64,000 nt of DNA from Pleurodeles waltl (taxonomy: Eukaryota > Chordata > Amphibia > Caudata > Salamandridae): NCBI RefSeq assembly GCF_031143425.1, contig NC_090445.1:819614817-819678816 (forward strand), read 5' to 3'. The position numbers and the translations under genes are program-made. Below, piece after piece: positions 56,186 to 64,000 of the stretch. The notes below the pieces were generated by a model, which was given only the letters and a program-made list of their open reading frames with translations, had not been told where the DNA came from and searched no databases. Within the stretch, counting starts at the first letter, position 1; each line of letters begins with the position of its first letter.

Positions 56186-56311
56186 CTGTAGTTGTTGTAG
56201 TTCCTTGATGTTGCCATCACATTGCGGCTGCAGATCCCTCATTTGATTTTCATGCTTTTGGTGCTGAGCCAACCTTTCATTTTTCTGCCTCTTGTCCTCT
56301 TGAACTGCAAA
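56186..56311 (-). CDS. SLK: SLK coding exon (coiled-coil segment)
   Basis: This exon encodes 42 residues, [20 protein letters not shown] to NIKELQQLQ. The acceptor AG is at 56312-56313 and the donor GT at 56184-56185; the length is 126 bp, phase 0. The sequence [14 protein letters not shown] matches the ATH-type C-terminal region of SLK with a few substitutions. It follows the exon 62932-63120 and precedes 42382-42495. The exon is free of stops and frameshifts despite the transposons around it. Confidence 0.92.
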
Positions 56312-57366
56312 CTACAATGAAAAAGACGATGGAAGGCAAATTAGTTACTATGGTGACAAGTAAACTACCATTATAAAATCAAATCCAAAAGGAATACAAG
56401 ACTCAAGTGTGGATAAAAAAAAACTAGCAGTCCACTTACTGGCCAATGCATCAAGGACGCCTTTGCAATGCAATACGAGCAACCCCTTGTACTTCCAAAG
56501 AAGAGCTACAAGGTAACAGGAATGTATCATACCATTCTACTTTAGCTTTCCACATGGCACTGTAGTTGCCTCAGGCCTTCCCTCTTCAGAGACCTCCTCA
56601 ACCATAGGTTGGCCTGAAGAGCAGTCCCATTGCTAAGCATTCTGTGAAAAACGAACTCATGCATTACTCCTTCAATTTCTCATCACAAGCATGTATCCAC
56701 ACCTTCTGTAGCCATTTGTGTGTGTGTGTGTAAGTGCAGGGTTATTGGTCTTAGCTGAATTCCTGCTGTGTCATCACGGGGTATCTGGACACCAGCAGGT
56801 GGTCTCAGGGTCTCCATGAAGACTGCTTGTGTGAATTAAACACGAGTAATGTCAACTGCCGATGTGACAGAGTGTGGACCGAAAGGAAAGATAGGAACCT
56901 AAACCAGCTTTCAGAAAATCTTACGGAAATGAGGGTGCCAAAAATGATTCAAAGTGTGATTGGGAGGAATGTCTGTCAATTCTATATACCTGCTGTCATG
57001 TGTGAAATCGAGTGAAAAATCTGGATGTGAAGTCCAACATTGGTTTTAGCTGCATAAATCAGTAGTAAATGTAAACATAATGGAATACAGCAGGCAAAAA
57101 AAAATCAATCTCATCTTGTTTAAAAATATTGGTCGATAAGGAGGATTTTAATTTCCATATCACGTTTACACACTTGGACTACTAAATCGATAGGGCAAGA
57201 GTCAAAATATTCTTTGAACTATAGTTTGAAATCACTTTCCATAGTTCCCCTCCCATGCATAGAATATAGTTCCAAATTTTATGGGATTCAAAAAACTCTG
57301 ACTAAGGACTTCTCCTGGATATCTACAACTGTAGAAGACCCACCATTTCCTAACAAACCTAATAAA
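56312..57366. other. SLK intron sequence without recognised feature
   Basis: No gene is seen. A short GT run (56717-56731) is the only repeat noted. Confidence 0.4.
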
Positions 57367-57707
57367 GGGAAAAGTTACTTATCTTCAGTAAGCCTTATCT
57401 GGTAGAGACAATAACTAGTTGCAGATTCCCCTAGGCAATTCCCCCCCAGCATCAGTCTGGATCCGGAGATTTTCCTCAAGCAGTACCCATGCATGCCATT
57501 AGATGGCGTCGATCCGCTCCATGCCAGATACAACATTGAGGGTCCTATGCAGGCGGCGCACAGACATCAGTTTCTTTTCATGACTCTCCACGGCAGAAGA
57601 GCAGAGCCATGAAGAACACAGCCCATGGTGCGTCAAAACTAGGGCCCTGAAACTGAGTCCCTGTCCCTAGAAATTAGTTCACAGAGTGGGAAGGATAGGT
57701 GGGTGGG

Positions 57708-57815
57708 TAAGGAATCTGCAACTAGATATTGCTTCTACCAGATAAGGTGTTACCGAAGGTAAGTAACTTATCCATCTGACAGAGGCAGCTAAATGCAGAT
57801 TCCTTACCTTAGAAT
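57708..57815. repeat. DIRS-A4 internal complementary region
   Basis: Bases 57708-57775 are the reverse complement of the left terminus at 57367-57430. The sequence after 57774 (CATCTGACAGAGGCAGC) repeats the opposite tip, as in A1. Confidence 0.65.
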
Positions 57816-57825
57816 AGATTCCCAA

Positions 57826-58580
57826 GCAATACCATCCCCGAAGGATGGTCTGTGAACTAAGATCATACTAGAAAGTCCTGCAGGACCGAAAGGGCAAAGT
57901 GGCCATCCCTATGGACCCGACTGACCTGGCAGTAGTGTTTGGTAAACGTGTGCAGAGATGGCCACCTTACCGCCAGACAGATGTCAATGAGTGGAACTCT
58001 GCATGCTAACGCAGTGGTCGCAGCTTTAGCTCCAATGAGAATGCAAACCCTCAGGTGGTTGCTACCAGACTCTTCATGCCCAGTCCAGAGCCATAAGGAT
58101 TACTTGGGTCTGGTCATTCTTGGTCTTCTTGAGAACTCTGGGTAGAATGGTATGGGGGAAAGGCGTACAACAGGAGGCCTGAGTTCCACTCGAGACTGAG
58201 AGTCGCAGAGCGTTTGCCACCATGGAAACGCCAACGCGCAATACTGCTGACATTGCGTGTTCTCTGCAGAAGCAAACAGATCTAACCAAGGCTCTCCCCA
58301 CTGCTGAAAGAGACCTTGCGCCACCTCTGGATGGAGACGCCATTCGTGATCGACCAAGCATTGTTGGCTGAGTTTGTCCACTCTGGTGTTCAGAGATCCC
58401 GCCAAATGTTGAACCACCAGGGAAATGCCCTGGTGTTCAAGCCACGTCCAGAGCCGAAGAGCCTCCTGATAAAGGGTCCATGAACCCACCCCTTTCTGCT
58501 TGTTGCAGTATCACATGGCAGTGGTGTTGACTGTGTACACTGGCACTACCTTTGCTTGATAGAGGGAAGAAATTGCTTTC
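57826..58580 (-). pseudogene. DIRS-A4 RNase H end and recombinase tail
   Basis: The open frame 58489-58100 reads LYQEALRLWTWLEHQGISLV, VDKLSQQCLVDHEWRLHPEV and WLDLFASAENTQCQQYCALA, the RNase H C-terminal part and linker. Below 58065 the minus-strand sequence corresponds to A1 recombinase residues around the catalytic tyrosine, including GVPLIDICLA-like and HTFTKHYC-like remnants. Confidence 0.65.
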
Positions 58581-58939
58581 AATGCTAGCCTGATCCCGGT
58601 ATTGTGCTGAATTTTAGACAGCCGGATATAGTCAGGTGACTGATCTCCCGCAAATCGGTAGAGTGGGGTGAGTGGGCCGGGCATCAAAGTACTCCTATTA
58701 GGCTTTTTTTAATCCTCCAATCTGGGTGCAAATGTCAAGGGTTCCTAATAATGTCCTTCACCATACTGGGGGGAGAACAGTCCTTATAACAGCGGGCCAT
58801 TAGTGACACTGGAACTCATGACAGATTTCAGCCATTGGGTGATCTGGAATGTAATGACGGATTCAGAATGGACCACAGAGACCTTCCTCAGAGTGTAGTT
58901 AAGTCTCAGGTTGAGGCTCGGGATAAGCAAATACCTCTA

Positions 58940-61615
58940 CTTAAAATATGCAGCTGGAACACAGACAGGTTGGGTAGTAAGAGAGAGTAACAAGCCTGGC
59001 TCGAAAATATGAAAGACTTTGATGTCGTCGGCTTTCAGGAGACCTCGGAATCGAAGCATCACTTTCGCTAGAGGGACATATTTCTTTCTCAGTTCTAGCT
59101 GAACCTACCTGGGACGGAAGAGCTAAGGGTGGTTTGCTCCTATTGATATCACTAGGCATAAGGTATACCCCGTCCCAGATCGCACACGATATTAGGAACT
59201 TGCTGGCAGTCAAATTTGATTTTTGAGGGTCTCCCGAGCATTTTGAAACTAAACTTTTATAATTCACACGATCGGACATTCTCCACCGAACATTTAGGTA
59301 CTGTTTGTTCTGTTCTACAGTCCTCTGACTGGGCGATTTTAATTCACACCTATGTCCCCTCAGTTGCTCTGGAACTGAACGTACCCTCACCGGTGGCTGT
59401 GAGCAGGATAACCATTTTGAGCACTCAGTAGAGGGCAGCTTTTTGGAGGAAGCTTTGGCAGACTTTAACTTGCCACATAATAGAGAGGATATGGAAGGGT
59501 TTACAGCCCCAACCTTTAATGGAAGAGGGGGCAATACGATTATGGATTATATATTTGTTTCAGCCTTCTTGGTTCAGTTTGTCTCTAGTTCTGATCTAGA
59601 GTGGTCCACACTTAGTGATCATAATCCTTTACCCATTTTATGGACTGGGGAACCCAACAGACCATGACAGCAGATAGAGTCCCTTCTAATGAAGAGATTA
59701 GCCCACATGATCAGGGCCACAGACTAAAATGGAGTAATGTTCCTCATGATTCCTTCCTAAATTCCCTGTATATCATATGTGACTCAGGATTTGTATTGTG
59801 TTTGAATGATGCGGGAAATGATGGATTGCTTTTGGTAGAATCTGCAAGCACATTAATAGCAACCTTAGGGCTACTGGGAGTCATGGTCAACCCACAGGTG
59901 AGAGATGGTTTGATTCTAATTGCTCTAAGGCCCTTCATTAGCTGAAAGCAGCGTTAAGGGATGCTCCTAGAGATAGGTTGCTAATAGTAAGAAGGCAGAA
60001 GGTGTACAAGCTAGCTACCCAAGCCCGTATGAAAAAGATCAGGGTACAAGCCTGGGAACATCTGGGGAATCACCTTAATTTAAGCACTAGTGCTACATTT
60101 TGTGGGATTATTAACCACTGTTTTTTCAGATGAGGCTAATAGGGTTATAACTGCACCATTCCAGCATACGGGTGGGTAAAGTATTTTTCAGGAATTTACA
60201 GCAACACCTCGGAGAGTATGATTTCTGTACTGTTTAATATGTCTAGGACGGATGCTGCTGCCTGCTTTACGGAAGAAGAGACTGGGGCTGCCATTTGTAG
60301 CTATGTCTAAGAACAAGGCCCCGGGCCTGATGGGGTACCTGCTGATCTATTTTACCATGACACCCAGCTTTGGATAAAGATCCTAACTAGAGTATTTAAT
60401 GCAGCATGGAGGACAGGCCCTTGTCTGACATGGGGATGCTCTATCATCATTCCGGTGTTTAAAAAAAAGTAGTTAGCTCGGACCCAAGATGTTACAGGCC
60501 AATTTCGCTTTTTGATTTGTCTGTCAAGATTTTGGATAGGGTAATCTTGGCTAGGTTACCAGATTGGGGAGAACAAAGGAATGTGATCTCCTATTTTCAG
60601 TATGGGTTTTGGGAAGTGGGTGGGGGGGAGACCCTTGACCAATGCCTGAACCTGCACTTGATCATGGGAAAATATACAGTGGCCAAAAGAGAGCAGATAT
60701 ACCTATCCTTCTTGGATTTGCCATCAGCCTTCAATTGCATCAATGGAGCAGAGTTAGGGTCAATGTTAATGGATATGGGTTGGATCGTAGCTCTGTTAGT
60801 TACTTGCATGACCTTCATCAGGATCTAACAGCTGCAGTCAGAGTCAATCATGAAGGGTCCCTGCCAGTGCCAATAAAAAAAAGGAGTGAGGCAGGGTTGT
60901 AGTGTGGACCATTGTTGTTTACTTTACATATCAATAATTTGTGTCCGGCTCTATTTACTGCCACAAAGGATATATCCCGGGTAGGTATGCTGTTAATACC
61001 GGCATTGGTGTATGCAGATGACACCATTCTGCTAACCAGAACCACTGTGCGACTCCAAAGACCTCTGGACTCTTTCACTGAATTCATGGCCTTTCATATG
61101 GCCGTAAACTACTCTAAGTCTCATACTATGGTAATTGGGAATTCTAATAAGCCCTACAAGAGAGTTTTTGGGGGTGGTCTGGAGATGACGAGGGTCTCCA
61201 CTTTTCCATATTTAGGGGTTATCTTTGATGAGCGAGGAATCTGTGCCCAGAAAAGTTCAAGATAAACTTGTTGGCCAGGTCAGTGGCCTCTATTTTTGAC
61301 TTTGCAGGTAGGTTGGGGGATAGACCGGCACAGGCAATGATGAAAGCTTACCCAGCCAAATGCATGGCGATAGTGAGCTATGGAAGTGGGTTATGGTTCT
61401 ACAAGAACTGTGGTGAGATACAGAGAGTTAAGAATGCTTTTGCAAGAAGACTGTTTCCTGCAGTTGGCTTCCACCTTTGTAGCACAAAAAGAACTGGGCC
61501 TGGATTACATCTCAGACAAGTTGGCTCTTACCCCTATAGCCAGATGGTTCAAAGTCTGGTGAATGCACAAACTGCAATTGAACCAGGCTATTATTGGAGA
61601 TTGTCTTGCCCTTGA
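58940..61615 (+). pseudogene. LINE endonuclease-reverse transcriptase remnant
   Basis: The endonuclease starts with ICSWNTDRLGSK (58950) and DFDVVGFQET (59015), then DFNLPHNREDMEG (59460) and TIMDYIFVSAFLV and SDHNPL (59540-59630), the N, E, D and SDH blocks of APE endonucleases. RT blocks follow: PGPDGVPADLFYH (about 60325), QIYLSFLDLPSAFNCING (60694), a frameshifted GV-QGC block (about 60890), LLFTLHINNLCPALF (60920) and LVYADDTILLTRT (61008-61047, catalytic YADD). The C-terminal part continues in frames 60912-61265 and 61268-61615. Stops and frameshifts are frequent. Confidence 0.75.
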
Positions 61616-61929
61616 TAAAGGCCTCGATATTCCATGGTTTCATTATATTAAAGATTTCCTAGAGATATTAGGTTATTCACTATTTTTTGAGGCACCTGAG
61701 CAAATCTAGAAAAAAATGTGTCACTTGGATCAAAAGGCAATTTATGTAAGAGCCAAAACTGAGAGAGAAGAGGAGTTGCAACAACCTACCGTTAGGCCAA
61801 GTATGGAGCCCCCCCCATCTTCGAGTAATGATCTCTTCTCCTCACCGTTTTTTACTAACACGTTTTAGATTAGACCTTTTACACTGACTTTTAGCAGAAC
61901 CGCAGGCCCATTAAAACATGGATAATCAG

Positions 61930-62040
61930 AGTCCATGTTCTTGTGATAACTTCTCAACTCAGGACACAATGCACTTTATCTTTTTTTGTGATCATTACTG
62001 CACCTTGAGACTGTGTTATATTTTACCTCTGCTAAGGGCA
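61930..62040 (+). pseudogene. LINE C-terminal Cys/His motif remnant
   Basis: The reading CSCDNFSTQDTMHFIFFC gives a C-x-C...H-x-x-x-x-C pattern and is followed by a hydrophobic end. It resembles the C-terminal zinc motif of several LINE clades. Confidence 0.45.
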
Positions 62041-62535
62041 ACAAAAAAAATTGGTAGGTAAAACCTGCCTTGATTTACTTACAAAGGCTGCAATCCCCTA
62101 TCCTATAGTTTGTCACAATGTGGCTAGCTTTTTGGCAGGTGCAATTAGACTTCGGAAAAAACATTAGTGCGGTTAAGGAGCTGGGGATGACTAATTATCT
62201 GTATGTTGCATAATATTTTATTCTGGACTCACAACACTTTTGATATATTTATCATTGATTTTAATTGTTTTAATTCAATTTATTTCAGTTGGGTTATCAA
62301 ACGCTGTCTGGGCTAAGATAAATTTGAATGTAGAATGTTGATGTTTCTTACATATTTTTAAAAAATGTTTTAAAAACAGCTTTATAGCATAAAATTATAT
62401 ATTTTGGGTAATATTCATTTTAAGCTTAAGCTGTTTCCTAGGTCCAAATAATTATTGTTCTAATGTGTGCTTCTGTGGATTTTGAATTAATCCGAAATAA
62501 AGAATATAAAGTAAAAGTAAAGTAAGTAAAAGTCA

Positions 62536-62931
62536 TAAACTTAGTATTAAATCGGAGTTTGTGATTTCCAAAACAAACGTACACAAAAGTTTAAGTTTAC
62601 CTTTGAGAGCCAGGCCCTAAATATACAGAAAAAAGCAGTACAACCTCCTGTTCTACTGTTTGAGGCTATCACCTGGAAAAGTCTTCCTTATTGACTTTTC
62701 TGATAATACATTCAAAGCATTTGCAATTCCTCTAATTCCAAATACATAAAGCAGGGGTATTCCAATAGTAAACCATAGAGAAATAAAATTAAAAAAACTG
62801 TATTTAAATTGACTTTCTCCCACATCTTGGTAATTTATATGGCTGAAATAAAAAGGCGTTGCTTATCCTTGTTTATCATAACATTTCATTACATAGCAAT
62901 AAATGATAATATTAGGCTAAGTAGTATATAC
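62536..62931. other. SLK intron sequence without recognised feature
   Basis: AT-rich intron between the LINE tail and the exon; nothing named. Confidence 0.4.
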
Positions 62932-63120
62932 CTGCTCAATCTTTTCTCGGTCTTGCTCAGGAGATCCAGAGGAGTTTATTCTTAAGCTCTTCTTAAACAT
63001 GGCCATACGTGTCTTGGCTTCACTTCGCTGGATTTTAGGCAGTCTTGCTCTTTCCTGAGTCTGTTTGTTCTTTAAATCCTCAATGAGCCTTTGATTGTAC
63101 CTCTGAATTTGTTCCATTTC
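62932..63120 (-). CDS. SLK: SLK coding exon (start of the conserved C-terminal region)
   Basis: This exon encodes 63 residues, [20 protein letters not shown] to [11 protein letters not shown]. The acceptor AG is at 63121-63122 and the donor GT at 62930-62931; the length is 189 bp, phase 0. The core block [20 protein letters not shown] then [10 protein letters not shown] is a hallmark of SLK; the paralogue STK10 has different residues around it. The following exon starts with FAVQEDKRQ. The kinase domain exons must lie beyond the right edge of the window. Confidence 0.93.
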
Positions 63121-64000
63121 CTGTGAAGCACATTACCAACAAGAAGCAACAAATACTTGATATAAATATGGCTAATGCACTGGGAATCCATAAGTAATGC
63201 AGTTTCAATCCTGCTTTAAAAATGAAATACTAATACAGTTTGAGAAAACTGTAATGGCTTTAAAATCAAATGAACTTGTCCTCACAGAATTTATAATCAT
63301 GTCCAAAACAGTCCTTTTACACTTATCTGAAAGAGCAAGTTACTTATCCATGACCATAAATCCTATGATCTATCAAAGATGGTCTCCCGAATAAAAGACA
63401 ATCACAAAAAACCTTTTACCCTTATCGACATGACCAGAAGTGGATCAAAGCATTGAAAAAAACCTACGTTATGCATAAGATACTCAATTCATTCTCTGAA
63501 CATACACTTATCTATTTACAGCAGTTGATTGTGCATTACTTAATATAATACCTCAAAAATTAAACTAGGGCATTCACAACTCATTAACAAGCAGACCCTT
63601 TGGCTGCTGAACGAATGTTTACTGTGAAGCTGAGTCCCTTGATGTATTACAAAAAAATTCAATAAAATACAACTGAAACAAATTAAATTGGAGTGTGTAC
63701 AGCCTCGTTATCACTGGATTTAAGTCTCATTCTCATGCCTGACTACTCTTTAGTCTAACTATTCTCTTTCTTTTCAAGGGTAAATGTTGATAGATATAAA
63801 AAGACCATTGTGTTCAATTGTATAACACCAAGCAAAGGAGCCCATTCATGTTTAATCTTTAAAACTGTTATTTCACTTTTGCTGATGTCTCATTTAGTTT
63901 TCACCTTATATTTTTATGTTTTTACTCTGCAATCTGTAGCCTTTAGGCCTTTTTGTAAACTTGTCAAGAGATCTTTCCCAGAGACAGTGGTTACCTCAAG
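63121..64000. other. SLK intron sequence to the window edge
   Basis: AT-rich, with no recognised repeat or exon. Confidence 0.4.

Larger units (their letters stand above)
57367..58590 (-). mobile_element. DIRS copy A4, 3' part only
   Basis: Left inverted terminus (57367-57440), ICR (57708-57815), recombinase C-terminus (about 58065-57826) and RNase H end (58580-58075). The recombinase N-terminus and middle, RT and gag are missing. RNase H joins directly to the recombinase tail near 58070, so an internal deletion occurred. At 58590 it abuts a plus-strand LINE. Confidence 0.7.
58600..62535 (+). mobile_element. APE-type LINE, about 3.9 kb, decayed
   Basis: Plus-strand endonuclease, RT and a C-terminal Cys/His motif, followed by a 3' UTR with AATAAA (about 62496) and a short tandem tail (TAAAGTAAAAGTAAAG units, 62507-62535). 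The tail of short units instead of poly(A) is seen in several LINE clades. The motif set differs from the L1 at 5-11 kb and from the L2/CR1 copies. I cannot name the clade with confidence. Confidence 0.65.

Noticed and set aside
63995..64000. Possible 3' end of a further SLK exon: CTTGAG followed by GTAACC on the minus strand at the window edge.
   Set aside because: Only six bases would be exonic, they do not encode the residues expected before [10 protein letters not shown], and a chance GTAA is common.

Overview
This window looks like part of a very large vertebrate genome, most probably a salamander. The main evidence is four exons on the minus strand that encode the C-terminal end of STE20-like kinase (SLK). 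They lie at 62932-63120, 56186-56311, 42382-42495 and 14378-14512, and the introns between them are about 6.6, 13.7 and 27.9 kb. Every exon is in phase 0 and every boundary is GT/AG. The introns and the downstream flank are packed with DIRS and Ngaro tyrosine-recombinase retrotransposons, L1 and other LINEs, and Harbinger- and piggyBac-type elements. This mix, dominated by DIRS, is typical of salamanders; the species itself is not determined. There are no prokaryotic genes, CRISPR arrays, tRNAs or rRNAs that I can support.

Layout from the left: 1-5215 is a decayed plus-strand Ngaro-like retrotransposon with gag, RT, RNase H, YR and the tail of an SGNH hydrolase. A decayed plus-strand L1 follows (about 5220-11100). 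After a quiet stretch come the SLK 3' UTR and terminal exon (13.2-14.5 kb). The largest intron (14.5-42.4 kb) is a pile of DIRS copies. A1 (14701-20114) is nearly full length with inverted termini and an internal complementary region. A2 is split by a 2.7 kb long-terminal-repeat-like insert. There is also a separate recombinase fragment, a plus-strand copy A3, two joined fragments X1 and X2, a short plus-strand RNase H fragment, B1 with a 472-codon open gag, and B2, which is split by a 3.1 kb relative of the first insert.

The next intron (42.5-56.2 kb) holds a MITE-like hairpin region, a 5'-truncated L2/CR1-type LINE on the minus strand, and a nested pair. The outer member is a Harbinger-like MITE with TAA duplication; the inner member is a 5 kb TTAA-flanked piggyBac-like element. 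The inner element contains a 380 bp tandem repeat, a LINE fragment and a chain of at least nine hairpins (54166-55080). The last full intron (56.3-62.9 kb) holds a short DIRS copy (57367-58590) and an APE-type LINE (58600-62535).

SLK is the only apparently functional host gene. All transposon genes carry stops, frameshifts or deletions, except that a few domains remain open (DIRS-B1 gag, DIRS-A1 recombinase C-terminus, DIRS-A1 RT core). Most DIRS copies share the strand of SLK.
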